43,021 nt of DNA from Dongia_A sp964542425 (GTDB lineage: Bacteria > Pseudomonadota > Alphaproteobacteria > Dongiales > Dongiaceae): NCBI GenBank assembly GCA_964542425.1, contig CAZIUB010000039.1:1-43021 (forward strand). Direction: 5' to 3'. Position 1 is the stretch's first letter, and each line of letters begins with the position of its first letter. Made by a program: the position numbers and the translations under genes. This document shows positions 1-7,306 of this stretch, piece after piece. Below the pieces are notes generated by a model that had not been told where the DNA came from, ran no database searches, and worked only from the letters and a program-made list of their open reading frames with translations.

Positions 1-141
1 ATCAAGCCACGGTCGCGAAGGTCGAACGCCAGCTCAACCGCAGGCCCAGAAAATCGCTCGGATTCAAAACGCCCAACGAGGTCTTTTACGCTCTCTCCAG
101 ACACCGCTAAACTTTATGCACTGGCTACTTGAATCCGCGGA
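1..141 (+). mobile_element. right end of an IS30-type insertion sequence
   Basis: Transposase end plus the sequence TGCACTGGCTACTTGAATCC at 117-136, which resembles IS30-family terminal repeats ending in TTGAATCC. The other end lies outside the window, so the boundary near 141 is approximate. Confidence 0.45.
3..110 (+). CDS. IS30-family transposase, C-terminal end (5' partial)
   Basis: The frame open from the window edge to TAA at 108-110 reads VERQLNRRPRKSLGFKTP followed by NEVFYALSRHR. The LNxRPRKxLGxxTPxEVF pattern is the typical C-terminal end of IS30-family transposases, downstream of the last catalytic residue. Only 35 codons lie in the window, so completeness cannot be judged. It belongs to the mobile region that runs to the tRNA-Arg gene at 2867. 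Confidence 0.7.
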   Translation, partial: QATVAKVERQLNRRPRKSLGFKTPNEVFYALSRHR

Positions 142-148
142 AGGAAAA

Positions 149-166
149 CAGTCCCTTAAGGGGCTG
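149..166. repeat. short palindrome CAG-t-CCCTTAAGGG-g-CTG
   Basis: An 18-base inverted repeat sits just outside the inferred IS30 end. From there to about 375 I see no credible gene; the short frames present lack ribosome-binding sites and family similarity. It may be a weak terminator, but no T-run follows. Confidence 0.3.
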
Positions 167-394
167 TGAAACAATCGAGTGGGAATTATTTTAGGCGATT
201 ATGGCGAAGTCGGTTTCTCGTTGAGAAAACGCATTGAAGCGGCAATTTCTTGGCCGCGTCGAGGCAAAAATCTCGAACGAACCAATCATAGCTGCCCCTT
301 GATGAGCATGGGCGTTTCAGATTGCCCTTTTTTAAGTCGGCTGGTGGACCGTCCGGTTTCATGTCGCTGCTCTTAGACCCATTTTCGATCTGAT

Positions 395-925
395 TTACGC
401 ATATCCGGCGTGGCGGAAGAAGTTGCGGCATTCTTGTGGACTGAAGTCGCGCAGGGACTTCCCGAGTTGGTGCCAGAGATCGTCGACGGTGCGCTTGGCG
501 GCCTTGCGCAGCAGGGATTTGAGCTTCGAGAAGACCAGCTCAATGGGGTTCAGGTCTGGGCTATAGGGCGGCAGATAGATCAGGATCGCGCCGGCCCCTT
601 CGATGAGCTCGCGCACTCCAGCGACTTTGTGGCTGGGCAGGTTATCCATGGTGACGATGTCCCCGGGGCCCAGCACGGGGACCAGGAACTGCTCGACGTA
701 GGCGAGGAAAGTCTCGCCATCCATGGCGCCATCGATGACGCAAGGGGCGGTGATCGCGTCGCAGCGTAGAGCCGCCACGAAGGTGCTGGTCTTCCAGTGC
801 CCATGGGGAACCGCGCAGACCAGGCGCTTGCCCTTGGGGGCTCGGCCATATCGGCGGGCCATGTTCGTCGTCGCCCAGGTTTCGTCGATGAATACCAGAC
901 GCTCGGGCAGCAGACTCGCCTGCAT
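395..925 (-). CDS. IS630 transposase, catalytic half (ORFB)
   Basis: DDE transposase domain. The catalytic acidic residues are visible as FIDETW, TMDNLPSHK and NPIELVFSKLK, in the order and context of IS630/Tc1-mariner enzymes. The coordinates begin at the first in-frame ATG, but the frame is open further upstream to the A-run at 988-995, giving KKTLHAAEQERPDV, the normal IS630 connection between the two domains. The functional protein is therefore probably an ORFA-ORFB fusion made by frameshifting, unless the A-run gained one base and the gene is dead. Confidence 0.8.
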   Translation of the reverse strand: MQASLLPERLVFIDETWATTNMARRYGRAPKGKRLVCAVPHGHWKTSTFVAALRCDAITAPCVIDGAMDGETFLAYVEQFLVPVLGPGDIVTMDNLPSHKVAGVRELIEGAGAILIYLPPYSPDLNPIELVFSKLKSLLRKAAKRTVDDLWHQLGKSLRDFSPQECRNFFRHAGYA

Positions 926-956
926 CTCGCGCCACTGAGCCCGTTCCGCAGCAACG

Positions 957-1337
957 TCAGGCCGCTCTTGCTCGGCGGCGTGCAGCGTTTTTTTTGAAGC
1001 GGAGATCGCGCCCCGCCAGAAAGCGCCAGACCGCCGCCACGCTCACGCTCAGGCCCCGCTGATCAGCGAGCCGATCCCGGATCTCAACCAGCGTCAAGTC
1101 CGGCTCGGCAGCGACCAGAGCCAGCACCCAGTCCGCGTTCGCGTCCTTGATCCGCGAGCTGTTGTCTCCGCCCATGGCCTTGGCCACGATGCCGCCGGTG
1201 CTGCGCCAGAGCGCCGCCCATTTCACCCCGGTGCTCTCGCTCACTTCCAGCAATCGCGCCGCCGCCCGCGCTTTCATCCCGCGACCAAGCGCCCGCGCAA
1301 ACCGCTCCCGCAAATCAGCAGAGTAAGGCTTTCCCAT
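957..1337 (-). CDS. IS630 transposase, DNA-binding half (ORFA)
   Basis: 126 residues beginning MGKPYSADLRERF, with a helix-turn-helix around residues 20-50 (ARAAARLLEVSESTGVKW) and a second winged-helix-like segment ending FLAGRDLRFKKN. This is the N-terminal DNA-binding portion of IS630-type transposases. The frame runs into a stretch of eight A residues (plus-strand T8 at 988-995), after which ORFB continues in the +1 frame relative to ORFA. Such ORFA/ORFB pairs joined at a slippery A-run are known in the family, so this may be programmed frameshifting rather than damage. Confidence 0.75.
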   Translation of the reverse strand: MGKPYSADLRERFARALGRGMKARAAARLLEVSESTGVKWAALWRSTGGIVAKAMGGDNSSRIKDANADWVLALVAAEPDLTLVEIRDRLADQRGLSVSVAAVWRFLAGRDLRFKKNAARRRARAA

Positions 1338-1381
1338 CCATCGCTGGCCTCCTCGCCCCAGCAGCCAGCTTGAATCAGATT

Positions 1382-2347
1382 TCAGCCCAAATGGGAATCC
1401 CCTTTCCGATTCATCCCGCTCGAAAATCGCTCTAGATCCTCGTGATCGAAGGCGCTGGACATCCGCTCTACTTTATCCGAGGTGATGCCGAAGCGGGCCG
1501 CGGCATCGCGCCAACCCGCGACCGCCGATCCGACTTCAGCCGCTATCGCGCGGGCGTTCTTTTCTGTCATGCCGAACATCGGCGCAATCTGGAAGGCCGT
1601 GTCGAGCGATGCCGTTCCATCGATCTCGTCGATCGCAAGCGCATGAATGCGAGGCTTCACATCGGTCGGCACGGGGTTGAGATCGTAGGCCGGCGCCAAC
1701 CGCCAGCCTTTGGCGTCACGAAGGAAGCCGTGATTGCGCAGATGGTCGTCGGTGTTGGAAACCAGCATGTTGAACACGATCCGCCGCCAGAGCTGGTGCA
1801 GATCCTCGTTCACCCGTGATCCCTCGCGGCGCAGGAACTCGGCGATCTCGAGATAGCTACGTGTCTCGTTGTCGGAAGCATCGAGAGCGGTGAGCGCCGA
1901 CATGTAAGGGATGCGCTGGCCTTCCCGCCGGTCGAAGCGCCGGGCCATGAGGACCGGCCTCTTCAATACGAGCTGTAGCCGCCATGGCGAAACCTCCACC
2001 CCGGCGGCCTCGGCGAGCGCCATGGTCGCCGCCTCCCAGCGTGTCACCGGCCACTCGTCGTCCTTGCGCGGGAACTTGGCGATCAGCAGGTGACCGTCCT
2101 TGTCGCGCACCGAAGCTTTCGGGCGCGCACCGCCGAGCGACGTGCCGGGAGCCAGGATTGTGAAATCGCGCCCAATATTGACCCCACCCCTGAAGCCTTC
2201 CATCGCATTGATATAATTGTAAAACATCGAGATTTGCAGGGTCGCGTTTCGCGCCCAACCGTGACCCCACGTAAACATCCTATTTAGGCTTTTCATCAAT
2301 GACTTAGCATCACCTGACGGTGGGGTCACGGTTGGACGCGATTTCAC
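1382..2347 (-). pseudogene. HipA-like kinase, N-terminally truncated
   Basis: Residues from about 60 onward match the HipA kinase toxin fold: LAPGTSLGGARPKASV, IAKFPRKDDEW, LMARRFDR, the catalytic NTDDHLRNHGF and the metal-site LAPAYDLNP. HipA proteins are normally about 410-440 residues with an N-terminal subdomain; here that part is missing and is replaced by about 50 residues without HipA character that run into the inverted repeat at 2251-2341. No hipB antitoxin gene is present. The last residues and stop codon lie in the inferred IS630 end. Function is probably lost. Confidence 0.7.
2251..2341. repeat. 22-bp inverted repeat with 47-bp spacer
   Basis: The arm at 2251-2272 and the arm at 2320-2341 are reverse complements at 21 of 22 positions (GTGGGGTCACGGTTGG is shared). 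The unit lies exactly where both hipA and the integrase lose their 5' parts. It could be the solo remains of a small insertion element or the scar of a deletion. No family is recognised. Confidence 0.6.
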
Positions 2348-2843
2348 ACTGCTGGCCTATTGGACCAGTCAACGCCTGACCGACGTGCTGGCGATGCCAT
2401 GGAGCGCGATAGCGGGCGGCGCCATCGTGATCCGGCAATCAAAAACAGGGGCGCATGTCAAAATGCGCATGGCGCCGGAGTTGAAGCGCGAGTTGCGCAT
2501 GGCCAAGCGGACAACAGAAACGATGGTCACGAACGAGGCGACGGGCCGGCCCTGGACAGTCACCGGGTTTGATCATGCCTTCGCGGAAATCAGGGCCAAG
2601 GCCGGGATCCCGAATTCGCTGTGGTTCCGCGATCTGCGGCGAACCGCGTTGACCGAGGCCGGCGCCGGCGGCGCGACGGTTCCACAGCTCCAAGCCATGA
2701 GCGGCCATCGCACGGTTTCGCAGCTTCAGGTCTATGTGAATCCCACGTCCGAAGCAGCCGACGCGGCGATGGATGCGCGGAACAGATCAAGAGCAAAAGT
2801 GGCAACGCGAAGCCGAAAATCGGTGGCAACGGAGCCTAAGTGA
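2343..2843 (+). pseudogene. tyrosine recombinase (integrase), C-terminal remnant
   Basis: The frame reads LLAYWTSQRLTDVLAMPW, then the beta-hairpin region (IVIRQSKTG), LRRTALTEAGA, SGHRTVSQLQVYV. These correspond to the catalytic Arg (QR), the second Arg, the HxxR-like box (GHR) and the Tyr of phage-type integrases. The N-terminal SAM-like and arm-binding domains are missing, because the frame starts at the inverted repeat at 2320-2341. GTG at 2385 is the first possible start. The remnant ends 23 bp from the 3' end of tRNA-Arg, the usual place of an island integrase beside its attachment site. Confidence 0.7.
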
Positions 2844-2866
2844 ATGACGCAACCCCTTGAAAACGC

Positions 2867-2944
2867 TGGCGACCCCGGCTGGATTCGAACCAGCGGCCTA
2901 CTGCTTAGAAGGCAGTTGCTCTATCCGGGCTGAGCTACGGGGTC
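2867..2944 (-). tRNA. tRNA-Arg (anticodon TCT)
   Basis: On the minus strand the sequence folds into a full cloverleaf: acceptor GACCCCG/CGGGGTC, D-arm GCTC/GAGC, anticodon stem ACTGC/GCAGT with loop CTTCTAA (anticodon TCT, reading AGA/AGG), T-arm GCTGG-TTCGAAT-CCAGC, discriminator G and an encoded CCA at 2867-2869. The 3' end faces the integrase remnant, which suggests it is or was an integration site. Confidence 0.95.
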
Positions 2945-2979
2945 GAGGGCGGGCCGCGTCTCGCGTCGCCGCCACCATG

Positions 2980-3285
2980 CTAATGCGTCCATCTGCCGAT
3001 TCGATCGTACCTGAAATTGTCGGCGTAGGCCTTGGGCTGTGGTCGGGCCGTCTTCGATTCCTCCACCACGTAAGCGAGGCCCTGCTTCTCGGCATAGGAA
3101 ACGGCCTCATCTCTCGTCTCGAATTGCAGGCGCAATTGGCCCCTGGTGTCGGCCGAGCTTGTCCAGCCCATGAGCGGGTCGATCTGGCGCTGGTCCGCGG
3201 GCGCGAATTCCAGCACCCAATGCCGGGTACCCGCCTTGCCCGATTGCATCGCGTTCCTCGCCGGCTGATAAATGCGCGCCTGCAT
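2980..3285 (-). CDS. ETC complex I subunit, NDUFS4 family
   Basis: 101 residues from ATG at 3285, matching the small accessory subunit of NADH:ubiquinone oxidoreductase found in alphaproteobacteria and mitochondria (NDUFS4/AQDQ). Diagnostic pieces are ARIYQPARNAMQSG, DPLMGWTSS, DEAVSYAEKQGLAY and the C-terminal YADNFRYDRIGRWTH. The length is normal for bacterial members. The ATG at 3285 is preferred over GTG at 3297 because GAAGG lies six bases upstream of it. The gene stands alone between two tRNA genes, which is common for this family outside the nuo operon. The protein is expected on the matrix-like (cytoplasmic) arm of complex I. Confidence 0.92.
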   Translation of the reverse strand: MQARIYQPARNAMQSGKAGTRHWVLEFAPADQRQIDPLMGWTSSADTRGQLRLQFETRDEAVSYAEKQGLAYVVEESKTARPQPKAYADNFRYDRIGRWTH

Positions 3286-3343
3286 GATCGCCTTCACCGC
3301 CTCATTTCATTGCCATCCGGTGATGGCGCGGGGCGCGCGTGCC

Positions 3344-3420
3344 TGGTCGGGGCGACTGGATTCGAACCAGCGACACCCTGCTCCCAAAGCAGGTACTCTA
3401 CCAGGCTGAGCTACGCCCCG
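3344..3420 (-). tRNA. tRNA-Pro (anticodon TGG)
   Basis: Cloverleaf on the minus strand: acceptor CGGGGCG/CGCCCCG, anticodon stem CCTGC/GCAGG with loop TTTGGGA (anticodon TGG), T-arm GCTGG-TTCGAAT-CCAGT, discriminator A and an encoded CCA at 3344-3346. Confidence 0.95.
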
Positions 3421-3462
3421 GATTCCCGTGGCCCCTTGCCATCGGGCGAGAACCTAGGGAAA

Positions 3463-4413
3463 TCAGGCCCGGCTTGCAAGCCTGGGCAGGTCGCGCGGGC
3501 GCCGGCTGAGAGGGGCCCCAGGCTGGGGGCGCTTTCCCGCAATCAAGTCGCGCGACGGGCGAAGCCCTTGCGCCAGATGCCGGGTCAGCGCGCGAATGCG
3601 GGGCGAGCGCCGGAAATCCGGGAGCCTCATCACCCACAATTCGTTGCCCAAATCCTCGGGCGGGTCGATGACCCGCGCCAGATCAGGATCCGGATCGGCA
3701 AGGAAACAGCGCAGGAGTGCCGCCCCCATCCCGGCCTTGACCGCGGACAGCCGGTCGCGGAAATCATTGCAGCGAAGCGCGATGGCGGAAGGGCTGATAC
3801 GGTCCTTGAGCCAGAATTCCTCGGCCTTCGGGCCAAGGGTTCCACCCCAGCCGATTCAGGGCAGGGCGCCGGGGCCGGCCGATTTCAAGAGACCGTGCGC
3901 GGCATAGGCGGTCACCGCCAACGCACCAATCCTGATGCCAACCATGTTGGATGGCGGTCGGCTGGTCGGGCGCAAGGCCATGTCGGCCTCGCGCCGCCCG
4001 AGATCGAAGATGCGGTCGTCGCTGTCCAGCTCGACGACGATCCGGGGATGGCGCGGGCGAAAATCCGCCAGCAGCGGAATCAACAGGATTCCGGCGATGT
4101 CGCGGGTCGAGGTCAGTTTGATGGTGCCGACCAATCCGGGATCGCCGGCCTGTACATTGATTTCGACCGCCAGCAGATCGTTCGCGGTCCGCTCGGCGAT
4201 GGCGAGGAGGGCGCGGCCCAATTCGGTCGGCTGATGGAGTTCGCCCTCCTTCTCGAACAATGGCGCGCCGGTTGATCGCTCGAGCGCGCGCAGGCGGCGG
4301 AACACCGTGGTGAAGTTGACCGAAAGCGCCGAGGCCGCACTGGCCATGGTGCCGGCTCGCGCCATGGCCAGGATCAATCGCAGATCGCCCCATTCGGGAA
4401 GAAACCGGGCCAA
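3463..4413 (-). pseudogene. LysR-family regulator interrupted by an in-frame TGA
   Basis: The upstream part (185 codons, TTG start at 4413) has the LysR winged helix (DLRLILAMARAGTMASAASAL, FRRLRALERSTGAPLF) and the beginning of the ligand-binding domain. TGA at 3856-3858 then interrupts, but the same frame continues without gap as IGWGGTLGPKAEEFWLKD and on to 3463, completing a normal-length LysR protein of about 316 residues. Related proteins often read PWIGW at this point, so a TGG-to-TGA change is the simplest explanation. The truncated product would keep DNA binding but lose half the sensor domain. It lies next to an intact LysR gene. Confidence 0.75.
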
Positions 4414-4506
4414 GCGCGACCCGGCGCATGGCCCGAACCTCCCGGAAAAGTGCCTTCAAGTAGTGGGCGGTTGACCCCGCAAGAATGAGGGTTTCGCCGA
4501 TCTCTC

Positions 4507-5439
4507 CTATTGCCCCGGAGATCCCACACCGAAAATCGGATCGGCGACCACTTGCTCGCGGAGCCAGTCGCGGAAGGCCGCCACGGAACTGTCCTCGGCG
4601 CGGTCGGCAAGACAAGTGAGGTACCAGCGCTTTGGCTGGGGCGCATCCACCGCGAAGGGCCGCGCGAGGCGCCCCAAGCGCAGATCCTCCGCGACCAGGA
4701 AATAGGGTGCCACCGCGATCCCCTGGCCATCGAGCGCCGCCTCGATCGCCAGCAGATAGGAATCGTATTGCGTCGCGAGCCGGCCGCGCAAATCTGGAAT
4801 CCCCGCCGCGTTGAGCCAGGCGTCCCAATCGTCGGTCGCGGTATAGACTTGCAGCAATCGGTGATTGACCAGATCGACCGGCTGGCGGAGGCCCATCCCG
4901 GCCTGCATGAGATCGCGCCGGCAGACCGCCACCAAGCGCTGGTCGAAGATGTGGCGGTACTCGACTCCGGGCCGGTCGGGCCGATCGGTGCAGATGAGGC
5001 CGAGATCGGCGCTGTCGGGGTCGAACTCCCAATCGAGCGCGCCGGTGTTGAAGCGCACCAGGATGCCGGGATGCTGGGCCTGGAACAGATGCAGGCGCGG
5101 AATGAGCCAGCGCACCGCCACCGTGACATAGACCTGGACCCGGAGTTCGGCGGTCCGGCGCGAGCGCCGCACCAGATCGGTGCCTACCTGCATGCGGTCG
5201 AAGGCGTCGCGCAAATGCGGGAAATACAGCCGCCCCATTTCGGTGAGTGCAACCCGGCGGGTCGTGCGCTCAAAGAGGCGCACGCCGATCCGGGATTCGA
5301 GCGCGCTCACCTGGTGGCTGATCGCCGATTGCGTGAGACCCAGTTCCTCGGCGGCCCGGCGAAACGAGGCGTGGCGGGCCGCCGCCTCGAAGGCACGCAA
5401 CGCGGATAACGGTGGCAATTCGCGGCGAGGCTGCGCCAT
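4507..5439 (-). CDS. LysR-family transcriptional regulator, GcvA-like
   Basis: 310 residues. The N-terminal winged helix-turn-helix (residues 8-67: LSALRAFEAAARHASFRRAA, TQSAISHQVSALE, GVRLFERTTR) is of the GcvA type, followed by a periplasmic-binding-protein-like effector domain ending with a conserved FRDWL. GcvA-type regulators often control glycine or amine catabolism. The gene is divergent from the MttB-family gene at 5549 with 109 bp between, so it probably autoregulates and controls the demethylation cluster; this is inferred from position. ATG at 5439 fits the family start. Confidence 0.9.
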   Translation of the reverse strand: MAQPRRELPPLSALRAFEAAARHASFRRAAEELGLTQSAISHQVSALESRIGVRLFERTTRRVALTEMGRLYFPHLRDAFDRMQVGTDLVRRSRRTAELRVQVYVTVAVRWLIPRLHLFQAQHPGILVRFNTGALDWEFDPDSADLGLICTDRPDRPGVEYRHIFDQRLVAVCRRDLMQAGMGLRQPVDLVNHRLLQVYTATDDWDAWLNAAGIPDLRGRLATQYDSYLLAIEAALDGQGIAVAPYFLVAEDLRLGRLARPFAVDAPQPKRWYLTCLADRAEDSSVAAFRDWLREQVVADPIFGVGSPGQ

Positions 5440-5442
5440 GCA

Positions 5443-5467
5443 TGAATCCAGTTCATATATCTGTGAA
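5443..5467. promoter_or_regulatory. candidate LysR operator
   Basis: Two overlapping inverted repeats, TGAA-N5-TTCA (5443-5455) and TTCA-N8-TGAA (5452-5467), lie just upstream of the lysR start in the divergent gap to the MttB-family gene. Spaced T/A dyads in such gaps are typical LysR binding sites. The assignment is by position and symmetry only. Confidence 0.4.
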
Positions 5468-5548
5468 TTTCACTCGCTTGTAAGGCTAGCTAAGTCCTGC
5501 CAAAATTACAACGAACTCGCGTTTTCTCCAACAGGCAGGAAACTTGTC

Positions 5549-7108
5549 ATGAGCATGGTTCAAGTGGAATCTCCGCGGAGGGGCGGAAGGGAAGCACGGC
5601 GTGCCTTGCGCGCGGCGCCCTTGGCGGCCAACGAACGCCCGGTCTGGCCGGGGATGGAGGCGGGGCGCTATCGGGTCCTGACCGATGCCGACATGAACAA
5701 GATCCACAATGCCTCGCTGAACGTGCTGGAAAACATCGGGCTTGCCGATGCCATTCCCAGCTGCATCGAGGCCCTGACGGGTGTCGGCGCCAAGATGACC
5801 GACAAGGGGCGGCTGGTGTTTCCGCCTTCGCTCATCGAGGATACGGTGGCGAAGGCCTCCAGGCGGTTCCCGCTCTGCGGCCAGGACCCGCGCCACGATC
5901 TGGAGCCCTGGGGCTCCAAGGCCTATTTCGGCACGGCGGGTGCCGCCGTCCATATCGTCGATCCGGTCACCGGGGAATACCGGGAATCCACGACCAAGGA
6001 TCTCTACGACATCGCGCGCATCGTGGACCAAATGGAGCACATCCATTTCTTCCAGCGCTCGGTCGTGTGCCGCGAGTTGCCCGACCCGTTCGAGATGGAT
6101 TTCAACACCTGCTATGCCTCGATCATGGGCACTTCCAAGCATGTGGGATCGAGCTGGGTGGCGCCCGAGCAATTGGAGGCCTCGCTCCAGATGCTGCACG
6201 TCGTGGCCGGGGGCGAGGCGCAATGGCGCGCGCGGCCCTTCGTCAGCCAATCGAATTGCTTCGTGGTGCCGCCGCTGAAATTCGCCGAGGACGCCTGCCG
6301 CTGCCTGGAGGTGGCGGTGAGAGGGGGCATGCCGGTGCTGCTTCTTTCCGCCGCCCAAGCCGGCGCCACCTCGCCCGCCGCCCTTGCCGGCACCATCGTG
6401 CAGGCGGTCGCCGAATGCCTGGCGGGCCTCGTTTATGTGAACGCGATCAAGCCGGGGGCGACCGCCATCTTCGGCACCTGGCCCTTCGTTTCCGATCTGC
6501 GCACCGGGGCGATGTCGGGCGGGTCGCCGGAGCAGGCGCTCTTGTCGGCTGGCTGCGGGCAGATGATGCGCTTCTACGATCTGACTGGGGGCACCGCCTC
6601 GGGCATGACCGATTCCAAGGTTCCCGACGCCCAGGCCGGCTACGAGAAGGGCTACAACCACGCGCTGGTCGGCAATTCGGGCGCCAATCTCATCTACGAA
6701 TCGGCGGGCATGCATGCGAGTTTGCTGGGCTTCTGCATGGAGAGCCTGCTCATCGACAACGACATCATCGGCGCCGCCCAACGCACCATTCGCGCCATCG
6801 ACGTGACCGACGAATCGATTTCGCTGGAGACCATCCGCCAGGTCTGCCTGGAAGGCCCAGGGCATTATCTGGGTTCGGACCAGACGCTTCGACTGATGCA
6901 ACGGGAATACGTCTATCCCGTGGTCGGCGATCGTTCGAGCCCGAAGGAATGGGTCGAGAAGGGGTCGACCAACATCGTCGATCGCGCGATCAAGCAAACC
7001 AGGATCATCCTGGACAAGCACTACCCGAGCCATGTGCCAGACGCGATCGACGACATGGTCCGAGCGCGATTCCCGGTGCGCCTATCGCGCGAGGCGATGC
7101 GGCCATAG
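5549..7108 (+). CDS. MttB-family (trimethylamine methyltransferase-like) corrinoid methyltransferase, non-pyrrolysine
   Basis: 519 residues from ATG at 5549; AGGA at 5537-5540 is the ribosome-binding site, and the longer frame upstream overlaps lysR. The protein matches the MttB superfamily: start motif RYRVLTDADMNKIH, central TSPAALAGTIVQAVAE, then GAMSGGSPEQALLSAGCGQM, SKVPDAQAGYEKGYN and YESAGMHASLLGF. There is no in-frame TAG, so it lacks pyrrolysine and belongs to the group that demethylates quaternary amines such as glycine betaine or proline betaine. Such enzymes pass a methyl group to a corrinoid protein, which I do not see nearby. It is first in a co-directional cluster. Its stop codon TAG is the first triplet of repeat copy A1. 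Confidence 0.88.
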   Translation: MSMVQVESPRRGGREARRALRAAPLAANERPVWPGMEAGRYRVLTDADMNKIHNASLNVLENIGLADAIPSCIEALTGVGAKMTDKGRLVFPPSLIEDTVAKASRRFPLCGQDPRHDLEPWGSKAYFGTAGAAVHIVDPVTGEYRESTTKDLYDIARIVDQMEHIHFFQRSVVCRELPDPFEMDFNTCYASIMGTSKHVGSSWVAPEQLEASLQMLHVVAGGEAQWRARPFVSQSNCFVVPPLKFAEDACRCLEVAVRGGMPVLLLSAAQAGATSPAALAGTIVQAVAECLAGLVYVNAIKPGATAIFGTWPFVSDLRTGAMSGGSPEQALLSAGCGQMMRFYDLTGGTASGMTDSKVPDAQAGYEKGYNHALVGNSGANLIYESAGMHASLLGFCMESLLIDNDIIGAAQRTIRAIDVTDESISLETIRQVCLEGPGHYLGSDQTLRLMQREYVYPVVGDRSSPKEWVEKGSTNIVDRAIKQTRIILDKHYPSHVPDAIDDMVRARFPVRLSREAMRP

Positions 7109-7256
7109 TGCCGACTTTCGAAAAAGCGTGATACATGAAACGCGTCCGTGCTTCCACGAAAATCGGGCCGCATGTTACCGAATGATGAGCCGCCCGCCGG
7201 CGTGCGACTTCCGGGGACAAATTGCTGAATTAGCCAGTCTCGCGACGGCGGGTACT
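7106..7256 (+). repeat. family A two-hairpin element, copy A1
   Basis: Stem I TGCCGACTTTCG at 7109-7120 pairs with CGAAAATCGG; stem II is degraded on its left side (CCGCCCGCCGG) but has CGGCGGGTAC on the right. The left end TAGTGCC contains the stop codon of the MttB-family gene. 50 bp follow to the next start. Confidence 0.9.
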
Positions 7257-7306
7257 GGGGCCTGACCGACAATGGATCGAGACAGAATGCGGGGGAGAAT
7301 ACGCAC

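Larger units (their letters stand above)
376..1397 (-). mobile_element. IS630-family insertion sequence (about 1 kb)
   Basis: The two transposase frames are bracketed by imperfect inverted ends: CCCATTTT...ATCTGATT from about 378 on the left, and the reverse complement CCCATTTGGG...AATCTGATTC ending near 1397 on the right. A TA dinucleotide at 374-375 precedes the left end; the right TA is not evident, so the exact ends are uncertain. The right end overlaps the 3' end of the hipA remnant and supplies its stop codon, implying insertion into or next to hipA. Members of this family duplicate a TA target, often within CTAG. Confidence 0.6.

Noticed and set aside
186..431. 81-codon minus-strand frame near the IS elements
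   Set aside because: No similarity, no ribosome-binding site, overlaps the IS630 left end.
2857..4275. 472-codon plus-strand frame
   Set aside because: It crosses two tRNA genes, the NDUFS4-like gene and the LysR gene in antisense.
5486..7033. 515-codon minus-strand frame opposite the MttB-family gene
   Set aside because: Antisense shadow; the plus-strand frame has family motifs throughout.
5549..7108. Pyrrolysine-containing MttB
   Set aside because: No in-frame TAG occurs before the final stop, which marks the gene end.
7106..7256. Family A as ordinary rho-independent terminators
   Set aside because: No T-run follows either stem, and most copies lie inside apparent operons, close to the next start codon.
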